From Pochonia chlamydosporia 170 (lineage: Eukaryota > Ascomycota > Sordariomycetes > Hypocreales > Clavicipitaceae), in NCBI RefSeq assembly GCF_001653235.2, contig NC_035791.1:1054001-1118000 (forward strand): a stretch of DNA of 64,000 bases, given 5' to 3'. The notes beneath the pieces were generated by a model. That model was not told the origin of the DNA. It was given only the letters and a program-made list of their open reading frames with translations, and searched no databases. Below, piece by piece: positions 1 through 10,132 of this stretch. Position 1 is the first letter of the stretch, and every line of letters begins with the position of its first letter. The translations under genes were made by a program, and so were the position numbers.

Positions 1-601
1 CGCGGAATCGCTTTATATTCGAAGTCCCTCACAGCATTACACGCTAGCTCAAGAGAAGTGAGGCTTCTGTCTCCATTGTAACGGGGCTTAGTGACGCTAA
101 TGTTGGTGGTTTTGCAAGGGTAGGAGAAATATCGCCAGCTTCGAACGGAGAAATTGGCCCCTGCTAGCTCTCTCGATCTGGGCAATCGTCAATTAGCGCA
201 CGGTTGAGCTTCCCCATTGTTGATAATTCAGCCCTGGGTTATCCATCCGTCTCCATGCTTTTGGGCGCAGTCAACCGTTCCCCCAAACGTCATTGAGCGT
301 CGACTTCGTTTGTAAACTGAACGCACTTCCCGCCCAAGATCGCCCTTGACGCAAACAGTTAGGCATCTTTCGACACCTAAAGAAGGTATAACTCGCTGAA
401 TGGGGATAGATTGCATCTCTGCCTATATTTCCTCCAGACGCCATCCCACAACATGGAAGGAAGTTTGAACACGGCGAACTACGTATCGAAGTACTTTAAT
501 TCAAATACTAGTAGATCGTCCTAAATAGTGCTAAGTCCAGGCTACTCATCGCTGCAACCTGAAGGAAAAGGCGATGAGAACTCCATCCAAGTCCAACCCA
601 T
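1..601. other. Left-edge non-coding stretch
   Basis: No reading frame here shows a recognisable domain or coding-like composition. It lies downstream of the minus-strand GTPase gene that ends at 602, so part of it should be that gene's 3' UTR. Nothing else is seen. Confidence 0.5.
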
Positions 602-1605
602 TTACATTATGCAACATCCTCCTTCCTTGCTCTTCTTCTCGAGATCTTCGACCTTCTCCTTCAAATTCTTAATATCTATTTCATGCAGCTTTACCTTTTG
701 GTCTGCCGCTTCCTGCTGCTTACGCAACTTGTGCTCGTACTCCATTCGTACGGCTGCCAATAACTCCCCATGCGTAGTAGCATCATCAAGCTTCTTGCGA
801 AGCTCGCCTACGTCTCTTGCATACTTTGCTTCAAGTTCCTCCAATTGACCTCGCACGATCTTTCCAGCAGCCGTCTCTTCCAGACGAAGACCTTGTTGCA
901 TCTCGCTTTGCAACTGCAGGGTCACAGGCGATGTATTCATAATAGACCGGATGATGCGATGGCCATCTTTGGCCGCCTCATTGCACCTATCCACTTGTGC
1001 TCCAGCCGCAGTCATTACGCCCCAGAAGTCGCGGGTGAGCTCTTCAAGGCGACTTTCACCTTGTTCGGCTGTGATGTCATCCCACATGGTCGTTACCAGC
1101 TTCACGTTTCTCATGTTACTGTCACCAACCAAGTTCCGAAACATGGTCAGGTTCTTCGCCGCTACTCCGCCAACTCGGCGAGCAGTCATGGGGTATAAGT
1201 ATATGATACCTGATAACCGAACAGATGTCGTCATGTAGTTGGCAATTCTGATGAGGATATCAGTGTCGTCAAGCTCAGTGTCATCAAAGCCCGGGGTGTC
1301 AATGAGATGCACGTCTCGTCCGTCCAGGGTAATGCTTGCGATCTGGACTTCTTTGGTGCCTTTGCAGGTCAGCGTGGCTCGATGCACATGGGTATGTCAC
1401 TGTACTTACATGACTTCAGACCATGGCCAATCTCCATTTCCACGCCTGTAGTCTTGCTGATGAAAGTTGTCTTTCCTGCCCCAGTCATTCCCATGACGGC
1501 AATCAGGATTGACTTCTCAGTGAATTTCGGAGGCTCATCACCTGATTTGGGAGTCCAAAGCTTCCCTATTCCCCAGTTAACTGCGGCTTCAATGACTTTC
1601 ACCAT
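602..1605 (-). CDS. AIG1/IMAP-like P-loop GTPase with C-terminal coiled coil and CaaX box
   Basis: Two exons, 1410..1605 and 602..1359, with an intron at 1360..1409 (donor GTAAGT, branch-like CTGAC, acceptor AAAG). The join gives ...GLKSCTKEVQ..., as expected for fungal AIG1-type GTPases, and a protein of 317 residues. The G1 P-loop is GMTGAGKTT near residues 39-47, and G3 is the DTPGFDDT segment after strand IDTP. A helical, charged region (RLEETAAGKIVRGQLEELEA onward, last ~100 residues) looks like a coiled coil. The protein ends KEGGCCIM, a CaaX-type prenylation signal. ATG 1605 was chosen because the longer open frame begins with TTG. Known for the family: GTP binding and oligomerisation on membranes, often in immunity-related contexts. 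Its target here is unknown. A clear G4 motif was not identified. Confidence 0.85.
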
Positions 1606-2854
1606 GATGGAAAATATGGGGAGGATGCAATGGAGCAAGGGATAAATTGAGAAACAATGTTGTGTATTATGTCTGATGAAAGTGCTAAGCAGCTAAGAAA
1701 CGGTGAGGTCGGGACTATATAATGAGACCCAGATATGTGAATGTGACTTCCCAAGGACGCAGTGAATGTGCGAAGGGCAATCACCCGGCGTTCTCTCAAC
1801 AGGAAGGAGGTATGGTAGTTGATAGACAAACAGATACACTAGATAGAACAGCAGGAAAATTTGGAGGAAAAAAAAAAGAGAATTGACAAGTTGTTGCTTA
1901 AATACCTGCATAGCTCCGCTCATACAAACCAGTGGGCTCAAAGTTGGGATGGCCTGGTGACGGCTTGCTACTTGACCAGGAAATCCCCAATAGCTCGCAA
2001 TCACGATCACATACCTATCACCTTGGGCTATTGGCTAACGAAAATTAGCTGCATCCTGAGGGGGGTCTTTTCCTTTGCGGCGTTTACATGCCGCAGCCTC
2101 ATAATGCAGTATTTATGTATTGGGCGGTGATGCAGGTGATCCGTCAACATAAAGTAGGACTCTGGTGAAAGTACACCGAAATCTGTCACGTACATGTAGG
2201 TCACAATATTTGACATTCCTCAAAGTCCGGCCGTATTGGGACCGGGTATTCTTCACGTATTCCGTAGTCTCCTTTCTGAGTATGCCCCGGGAGCACTTTT
2301 ACTATCCCCTAGCGTGTGTTGTTTCTACTCAACAATGGCAAGGACTGTATGACTGTGTGGCCTCTGGTGTGCGAATCCAGTGATGTTAAGGATGTATCCA
2401 GCGTTAGAGTCATGCATGTGAGCTGAGAGATGCAGAAGATGGCTGGGGTCCCGGAAGCAGTTGAAGGTCCAGACTTTGCAAGATGGTTACACAATGGAGG
2501 GGCTAAGACATCCAAACCAACTCAAATAAACTAGCTGAGAAATTTTGTCATTATTGCGGCTGACTTTGGCGTTGGCCTTGTTTTGACGACACACTCTTTT
2601 GTCATATATACGCAACCCTTTATTGCATGCGTCCTATCATCCAAAAAATAAACGCCATACACGAGAGGCACACTTTCGTGCGTAAACCTGTTGGCCCAGA
2701 GAGGTTGATTGCAAATTTTCGACGAAAAGGATACTACATAAGCATTCATTGCCAACCTAGCCGATGTTCTCATATGTACACTGCTTTCTCGCGAACGTTC
2801 TCTAAATCCCAGCTTCTTTTGTGTAAATATCGTCACTTTCCTTCAGTTTCTATA
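1606..2854. other. Intergenic between GTPase and IDO-like gene
   Basis: This holds the GTPase promoter side and the 3' flank of the IDO-like gene. An A-rich tract occurs around 1866-1877. Several short open frames exist on both strands, but none carries a recognisable motif. Confidence 0.45.
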
Positions 2855-4481
2855 CTACACAGTCTGTTTCAATCTCACATCCAACATATCATATATGGGC
2901 TGCCACATTTCCGGGCCGACATCGTTCATTTCTCCCAGTGAAACTCCTGCAGTCATCGGATATCGCTCCTTTGCAGGGGCCTCAATATACGGCATCGCGC
3001 GCGTTTTATGAGCAGCCCGAAAGATCTAAACAGGTTTGTCAACGATCTTAAAAGCCGCAGCTTAAAACTTACACGCATCTGTTTCACGATTGCCTCAAAA
3101 GCGTCCCGTAAGGCGCAATGTTCCTCCCCATCTCCAAGTCTGCTCCGTATGCAGTGTTCACTGAGGCACTGCAAAAATTGTCGTTGGTTTTTGGAAATAT
3201 GCCTATGCATAGACACTTCTGATAACAACCGCTCTATCCCCAGGAATGCATCGACGGCTTGAATGATGGGAAGTTGACTCCCCGAGAGCCCGTGGAATAG
3301 GTCCAATACTTCACCTTCGGCAGACCCAGCGTCCCATCCATACACGCCCTGGATGTATCGCGCCCATATATAGTGTGCCATTTTTGAGGAATGAATTCGT
3401 GTGTAAAAGTTTCGAAATAGGTTTTGAAGTTGCGTGGCCACCTCTTGTACATGAGCTAGACATGCAGGTATGTCGTGGTTGTCGAAAGTCATCGTTGCTC
3501 TAACCATGGAGATGTAAATGGGGACACCCTGGATGCTGTCAGTACTTCAAGATAGTCTTCTTGAACATGTTCCCACATAATACACTGAGAGCGTCTAACC
3601 AGCAGTTCTGTGTCGAAGAAGCAACGTGCAAATATATATTCCGTCTTGCTGATATCACTTCGCAAGCCAGCTGTTATCTTGTACACCAGCTCTCCTCGTG
3701 AATTGAAGTTGTTGATAACGTTCGAAAATATGTTCCCGCCGTCTGATGATATATCGAAATGTCGTCGCAGGTACTGCCACGGTACCTCGAGCTCATCAGG
3801 CATAATCACTACCTGCTCTCTTTGCGCCGCCTTGATAATCGGATTCAAAGCCCACCTATTTAAGTATCAGATCACTGTACTCCGTGGATGAGTTTCCTTT
3901 AGATAAGGCTACCTGTATGCGTGCCGCAAGCTAGCGATGCAAGAGTAAAAGCCATTATATGCTTCCTTGTTCATGGCATCCCAGCAACCAGACTCCACCT
4001 GATCAAGAAGCCTCACCGTGTCCTTTAAGTCGATATGCTCGAGCAATAATCGTTGCATACGCTGTCTATATCGAAGTCGTCGGCTCTGATTCACGTCGTC
4101 ATCCAAGGAGATACTCGCAGTTGGTAGCATGGGTGCCGTCTCAAGGTAGATGTGTTTATAGGGCCGCAGAACAAATGGCCAATTCTCATGATCCGAAGCA
4201 GGTGGCCAGCTACTCGCGCCATCCTCGTCTACCATTCTCAAGATTGCCGACTTGACAGGGTGAGGCGAACTTGAAGCGCGTAGGCTTTCGAATGTCAGCA
4301 ATTCTTTGGTGCTCACCGATGGCCGGATCTGTTGATAAACCCTCCATAGCCAACACACGCTCAGCATCAGTAGCCCAGTGGCGATCGATATAGTTGGAGC
4401 CAAAGAGACAACGAACGGCAGGAAGAGCGAGCCATTCCACCAAAGCGCATCGTGTGTACCAGGGACAGATTTGGTCTCCAT
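2855..4481 (-). CDS. Indoleamine 2,3-dioxygenase superfamily (IDO/PrnB-like) heme protein with N-terminal membrane anchor
   Basis: Four exons: 3913..4481, 3600..3855, 3073..3528 and 2855..3025. The introns are GTAGCC..TAG, GTTAGA..CAG, GTAAGT..TAG, and all phases agree, giving 483 residues. After splicing, exon 3 opens with GVPIYISMVRATMTF. The segment SGSQLPIIQAVDAFLG aligns with the IDO segment around GQSSVFQCFDVLLG, and the C-terminal helix reads MRIFRAAHKTRAMPYI. His433 there sits where IDO1 has its proximal heme ligand (SLRSYHLQI). Fungal relatives of bacterial PrnB have a similar ending, PMTAG, also present here. Residues ~19-47 form a hydrophobic helix, unusual because IDO enzymes are soluble. 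The likely chemistry is oxidation of an indole-type substrate at a heme; the substrate is unknown. ATG 4481 is the first true ATG (upstream TTG ignored). Family call is fairly sure, enzyme activity is inferred. Confidence 0.78.
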
Positions 4482-4568
4482 ATCACTCAAAAGGCAAGAT
4501 AAATTTACCCAGACATGGAAAATTGGGAATCTTTTCCAGAGACATGGACGACCGATCTACTGGCAATT

Positions 4569-4582
4569 ATATTGTACAATAT
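4569..4582. promoter_or_regulatory. Perfect 14-bp palindrome ATATTGTACAATAT
   Basis: The site is self-complementary over 14 bp and lies about 88 bp upstream of the IDO-like ATG at 4481. It could bind a dimeric regulator or be part of the core promoter. Function is inferred only from position and symmetry. Confidence 0.35.
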
Positions 4583-5019
4583 CTACAGCGTACGGAGCGC
4601 TTCTTCTGAACATCTAGTGTACAAAATAACTTGCACGGATCTCACGTAATTTGATGTTGCAGTGACATACTAAAGGGTCAACGCAGAGATGTAATTGGAC
4701 TTTGCTGGGAGCCCATCAGTCACTATGTGTTACCAGTGTCGCAGTAATGTCGCTACCGACGCGTCTGTGATCCATACCTTCAACCGTGCGAGGAAATGCG
4801 GTTGCACAAAAAGTAAAACTCGCCGATATCTGTACCATGTGATGAGCGACTGAGGTTAGATTGTCTCGAGTTCTAGAGAAAAAGAACCGGTGTGCCCCAT
4901 TCTGGTAGTTAATCTCTCAGAGAAATAAGGCAGCCAGCCCACAAAGTCTTGTACCGGGGACTTTTCAAACCTGTCTCACATCTTTAGTTATTATATAGAA
5001 GCGCAGCAAGAGGTGAATA

Positions 5020-5035
5020 TCTCTCGGCCGAGAGA
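5020..5035. promoter_or_regulatory. Perfect 16-bp palindrome with CGGCCG core
   Basis: TCTCTCGGCCGAGAGA reads the same on both strands. Its centre holds CGG and CCG half-sites, the triplets used by fungal Zn2Cys6 regulators. It lies ~540 bp upstream of the IDO-like start and ~380 bp past the readable end of the P450 relic. A regulatory role is inferred. Confidence 0.35.
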
Positions 5036-5399
5036 ATGCTACTGCGATAGGCATCATGAGGTTTTCTGTTCTAGTATGCTATCGATATAAGGTGAAGACT
5101 GCCCCCAGTGTTCTCGCTGTGTTCTCTACCAAGGCCATGGAATATTCGGCCTCTCTATTCCGCATCATTCATCTTTGGGCGAACAATTGTTTAATCAAGT
5201 TGTCAATTGTGGTCACACGAGGAGATCTGTAAGCCTGAACGAAAGGCAGTGACAATAATCCAACTCCTTCTAGTTCCGAGCCGTGCTACTTGCCACAGTT
5301 CGCATATGGACCTTAAATCTATCACACTTGGAGTCAATAATTTGTTGGGCTCCACGCTTGACTCACCTGAAGTACGAGGCCCGACTTATGTATCAACCA

Positions 5400-7010
5400 T
5401 TTGTAATTGTACTCCCTTGCTTCCTCGCCTTGGCTGCCCAATTAGCTCATAATGGTCGTAGTCAAAAGCCGATAGTCTGTCTTGTACAGCTCCATGTGTC
5501 GTATTTACTGTATGTCACGCTAGTCTTCTGTGCTTTGAGCCATCTCTCTGGGACATACTCAAAGGGGTTCGGAATTACGGCCGACTCCGAATGCATGACA
5601 ACCACCGACGTCCCGATAGTGCATATTGCTGGTGAGAGTATGCTTATGTTTTGTTGAATAGAACCCGGTGCTTGTGATGGATCCACCGGTCTCCATCCTT
5701 CAAGTCATTTGGCGCGGCCATTCAAGAAAGACTTGGGAAACATCATGAGACGAACGAAGTGCTTCGTGAATGAGGGCTAAAGAGCAGCATGGTTCCTCAA
5801 GTTCCTCCCAGATACGGACTACCCCAAGGTCGGACGTATTCGCCAGAGGCTCATTCTAAAGTTTCTCGTATACGATTGAATTGGCGAGAATCTGATCCGT
5901 AACGACTTTCAGTATTGTCGTTGTAGTTTCAGTACCAGCAATAGGAATTGCGCTTCCTTCATCAGTCTCGGTCGACATGTCTCGCATTGGGAGATCTGGG
6001 CTTAGTACTTCTGAAAACACGGCCAGTGATATCTCAGGTAAACCAGGCTTTAAAACTGACTGAATATATTTGACCCTTTGTAGTGTCTCGATTTGCGATG
6101 AGGCTAGACAGTCAATTCCTCCCAGGCTTGTGTAAATCACCACCAGTCTTAGGAGCCCCTGCTTTGGCCAAGATCACGAATGGGTACATTTTCCCGGGAA
6201 TCGGGTTAAAGCCAGATCCAGTATCACTTAGCTGAAGCTCACTTCTCCAGTATTTGAACCTACGGTGATGACCATTCCAAGACATGTCTCAACAAGGAGG
6301 CATCCCTCGTGCCATAAGATGCATCGAAAAAGAGGGCAACAGAGCCACTGGATGTCATTCCACGACCTTCTTGATAAAGGAAGCCACTCCTCGTACCACA
6401 AGTGTACTTGGTACCGATGTCAGTTGTTCAACATCTGAAGGCTGCTCTTGCTCGAAATGAGCCGCATTGGCGGTATTACAAAAGTTCATCGCAAAGCTTA
6501 TGAAGTTCTGAAGCTTATTTGTTTGAGTCGAGAGATGAACTTATTTCTTTCCCCGCAGCGAGGACGATGAGGCGAATGATGAATGCTACCGAACCCAAAC
6601 TGGAGTGCGGTTCACTTAACGCAGAGCGTGTTCAACATGCAAGCTAGATCTCACCACATTTTCAGTACAGTATTAGCTCATTTGACAAGTAATGTGAGAA
6701 CTGTCGAACACACACTTTAAAAGCGCCGACATAAAGGGGTCAGCTTGTTGTATCTCTCATTTCCAGATGCATAGATTCCAGCAATAAAACTCGGATCCCT
6801 GCAAGGCAGTTGGTCAGATTCATTCGAGGAACTAGTCCTGATCAAGTGCGAACGTCTATGCATGTGTGCAGCCGTGTATAATAACCATATTGGCCATGAA
6901 ACGACCACCCAAGATGGCGTTGAGCGAGAACTCGTACAAGGAGGAGGCAGCGGCAATTTTAGCCCTGGATGGTTGGCAAGCCAGTGGATTGTGACTCGAA
7001 ATATTACTAG
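5400..7010 (-). pseudogene. Decayed cytochrome P450
   Basis: Fragments of one P450 occur in the right order on the minus strand but in shifting frames broken by stops. The N-terminal part ASSLYEFSLNAILGGRF lies at ~6905-6960, followed by DPSFIAGIYASGNERYNK at ~6740-6800. The I-helix oxygen-binding motif AGTETT is near 5925-5950, the K-helix ExxR (HEALRSS) near 5750-5772, and the PERW meander (FEYVPERWLKAQ) near 5525-5570. The heme-Cys loop cannot be read with confidence near 5410-5460. The span, ~1.6 kb, equals a full P450. The N-terminal style recalls the trichodiene-oxygenase-like fungal clans. No single frame can give a working enzyme, so this is a pseudogene unless assembly errors are numerous. 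Confidence 0.75.
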
Positions 7011-8283
7011 CAACACTTTGTACAGAGCGCAGTAAGATAATTGGAAATGAGCGGTGTGTCAGATTGGCTCAGGCTATCGGTAAGGGCATTTCCACCCTAA
7101 TGAATACACAGCAAATCAGCCTAGTTTTCAATTGAAGATGGATAATACTTGCTAGATATTCGATATTTAATGGCGGCTATATCAGATGTCTCTAGATCGT
7201 CGACCTTTTGGTGCTGGTGTAGCCGCCTTTATACCACAGAGTAGCAACTCAGTTTGTCTCAAGTGTAACATGACGGGGTCATCTTCTCTCAGGTAGTCTC
7301 CAGATTATTCGCACATTAATATGTTTTTCCTGAGCCCAACATAATGTAATTCACATGCTGCACTACGGCATGTTCCGCAATCTATTGTGCGATGTCTACG
7401 GATCGAGGCTTGCTTGCCGAGGCGACACGGGCCGCGCTTCACCGTACTCATACCAATTTCACAATCCTGTCTTACCCATTAACTCCTTCTCTTGGTTTTC
7501 ATTTCGTTTCATTTTTTTTTTTTCTTGTCAAAATATGGAATTTTGTTCTCGTAGCCCAAAATGGTAAATGAAAGTCACTTACGAACAGGGAGAAGACTAG
7601 TTTAGGCTATAAACTCGGGTCAAGATTGCGTAATGATCCAGTGAGAAATGAGATGAGACCTCTATCAGAGCCCACATTAAGAGAACAGGTCAGCCAAACA
7701 CAGATCGAGAGCTTTGAGCAATGGCTCGCTAATCGTTACAGAACTAGACATTCGGCCACAGTGACACGGCCACGTCAGTTGAGTGGAGGCTGGGCATTTC
7801 GCAAACTCAAGACGGACTATCGCGAGTCTATGCTGTTTAATGCCGACGGGTCTAATAGATGCGCTCGCTGAAACACGAACTCGAGGTTAGCATTTACCCG
7901 CCTGAGAAACTGTAGTTTCCCAAGAGTCAGGGAACTCCGGGACGTAATTCGAATGCGCCGGGCAAGGTGAATAAGCTCGGGTTCTGCGACCAGGACAGCA
8001 AATATCGGATGAATGAAAGACAAAGTCAGAATTGTACCTAGTACACAAACTGAATGTATCATTCTAGGTTTTGAGGCATATCTGCAAGCGAATAGCCACG
8101 GACCTTTTGCCAACCATGGAAGACGCGGAGGCATTCAACTTCATCGACGTCAGGTGAGCGTTGAACGAGAGAATGAAGGCACACTTGTCCGTCCAACCCG
8201 GGGACACGGCGCAGACTGACTGAGCGTGATCCGCACGAAACTACTCGACGGGGTATTGAAACTGTAGGTGAGTGATATAAGCA

Positions 8284-8394
8284 TCACAACATGTGACAGC
8301 GGGAGTTTTCTGCCTCACCATTAAACTTCCCAAAAAAAAAAAAAAAAAAAAACTCAGAACGCTCAATGCCACCGCTTTTCACAACATGTGACAG
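8284..8394. repeat. 16-bp direct repeat flanking an A-tract
   Basis: TCACAACATGTGACAG occurs at 8284-8299 and again at 8379-8394. The 79 bp between contain a run of about 22 A. The arrangement resembles a target-site duplication around a short insert, but the A-run sits mid-way and not at one end, so replication slippage or recombination is also possible. Confidence 0.6.
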
Positions 8395-9551
8395 AGCATG
8401 AAACTGTGTTTTGATCATGAGACCGTGTCTTGACAGACACACCATGGTCGTGAGTTTGTTTCGAACATAAATAAACTTTCCTCTCGATGCCCGGCATGGA
8501 ATCTCTTGCATGGTACTCACCAGTCTTTGCGCGCGAGCTACAGCATCAGGTACCTTTGTTGGTATATTTTGATGCTATTCTGTCACTTCTATTTCCGTCA
8601 TGTTATTGTAGTGCAAACCCGTTACAAATAAAGGAGTCGACGTTGAGTCGTAGCCAACAGGAAAACGCATGGTCGTACTCCGTATAGCCTCACTTCATCA
8701 CCCAGACGCCAGGTCGCACAACATGATGCAAGAAAATTCTAGACCACCAAGTGCACCCTCATCATTTGAAGGCACCGAAACCTCTCAAACTTAAGCACGG
8801 CCGACTTGTAAGAGTCATTTTTGGCATCAGCGGCTCAGTACAGCATGCCTTGTGGCCTGTGGAACGACTGTACAACACGTCTGTTGGTAGCATCAATGCA
8901 CCAACTCATGGCGCGTGTCGGGCTGTAAAAGACGCACAAAAGACCAAAAACAGGTTGAATCTTAAACAGAATTCTAAAAAGTGTCCGGTACGTACGGATG
9001 TTTGCCAATCCATTGCAACGCCTCGTCTGCCAGACGCATGACGGAGTGAAACATGCATCAACCAGCCGGTACACCGACCATTGGAGACGCCTCACTCTTC
9101 GTTTTGATCTCCTAGCGCAACTTAATAGACAGAAAATGTTGCTACTCTGTGCAATTTGACAGAATACGTCACATGCGGTCCAGTGTAAGTGCTGATCTGT
9201 GACCGATCCCGGCCGATCAGAGCAAATCGGGGGCAACGCGGACAAGTAAACCCACTACGAGTCCTTTTTCTCGATCCTTCTCGCCTGTATTATTTCGGGG
9301 ATATGGCCTACCATGTGGATTGCCTGATTGCCAACGGCTTGAGTCCCTCGTATTCTATACAAAACCATGTTTCCCTACCAGATGGGTGCAACCCTGCATG
9401 TGCCACGAACGAGACACACACGGCTCCGCCGGCGATCTGATGACGCTGATGCCAAACAACTTCGTATTTTTTTTTTAATGGTGCTAAAATTACCGCTTTT
9501 GTTGAATCATGATACGATCATCTCGTAGGAGCGGTGTTTGACAACAAACCT

Positions 9552-9558
9552 TATATAA
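9552..9558 (+). promoter_or_regulatory. TATA box of the small secreted protein gene
   Basis: TATATAA lies ~160 bp upstream of the ATG at 9719, after an AT-rich tract with a T-run at ~9466-9476. Such a clear TATA box suits a regulated gene. Placement is inferred. Confidence 0.45.
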
Positions 9559-9718
9559 GACATATCTGCCGGTCCGCAGGAAACAAGCAACAAGCACAGC
9601 ATCATCCAAGACACACTTTCTCCGCACGCATAACATCTTGGCTAAAAATCTTGGCCATCCTGCATTTCACATTCTCTCTGTATCGGTAACCTCTCCCGTC
9701 TTTGACATCACATTCATC

Positions 9719-10132
9719 ATGCATTCCAACATCATCACTGTGATCATCGCCGCGCTCGTCTCCAGCTCTGCTGCTCTCGTCATTCGCAATAAGCACGTCG
9801 GTGACTTTCGCTTGTTCTCCAACCAAGGATGCTCGGCTGGCAACCTCGGAGTCTGGACCATCATCGATGACGACGTCAAACACGGCAAATGTGTGTCGAT
9901 CAATGACTCTGTTCAGTCGATCTACGCTACCGACGTGAACCAGGGCTGCAAATGTAAGATTTTCCCAAGGCTCACCGAGTCTCTAATTCTGCGCCATGCA
10001 CACAAAACTAATAATATTTCGGCAGTCTATCTTTACAACGATGGGGCTTGCAAGGTTGGCAAGACGAATGCCGCGGAGGGCACCTGCTCCAACACATCGG
10101 AAGGCTGGAAGTCTTGGTCGATGGATTGTTGA
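9719..10132 (+). CDS. Small secreted cysteine-rich protein
   Basis: Two exons, 9719..9953 and 10026..10132, with an intron at 9954..10025 (GTAAGA donor, ACTAATA branch, GGCAG acceptor). The product is 113 residues. MHSNIITVIIAALVSSSAA is a typical signal peptide. The mature part has six Cys in contexts QGCSAG, HGKCVS, QGCKF, DGACKV, EGTCSN and the C-terminal MDC, enough for three disulfides. The ATG at 9719 was preferred because upstream frame positions lie before the signal peptide. No named family is recognised. Size, secretion signal and Cys pattern resemble fungal effector-like or antifungal secreted proteins, but this is inference. The gene stands alone between long non-coding flanks. 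Confidence 0.75.
   Translation: MHSNIITVIIAALVSSSAALVIRNKHVGDFRLFSNQGCSAGNLGVWTIIDDDVKHGKCVSINDSVQSIYATDVNQGCKCKIFPRLTESLILRHAHKTNNISAVYLYNDGACKVGKTNAAEGTCSNTSEGWKSWSMDC

Larger units (their letters stand above)
4482..5399. other. Upstream region of the IDO-like gene
   Basis: No gene is seen. The stretch holds two perfect palindromes (4569-4582 and 5020-5035) and separates the IDO-like gene from the decayed P450 on the same strand. Confidence 0.5.
7011..9718. other. Long intergenic region
   Basis: About 2.7 kb without a supportable gene. It contains a ~22-bp A-tract near 8332-8352 flanked by a 16-bp direct repeat (8284-8299 and 8379-8394), one TACTCCGTA motif (8676-8684), and the promoter of the secreted protein at its right end. 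Open frames at 7817-8134 and 8835-9245 show no recognisable motif. Confidence 0.5.

Noticed and set aside
8835..9245. 136-codon minus-strand frame
   Set aside because: Low-similarity, Cys- and Arg-scattered translation with no motif and no ATG-proximal signals.
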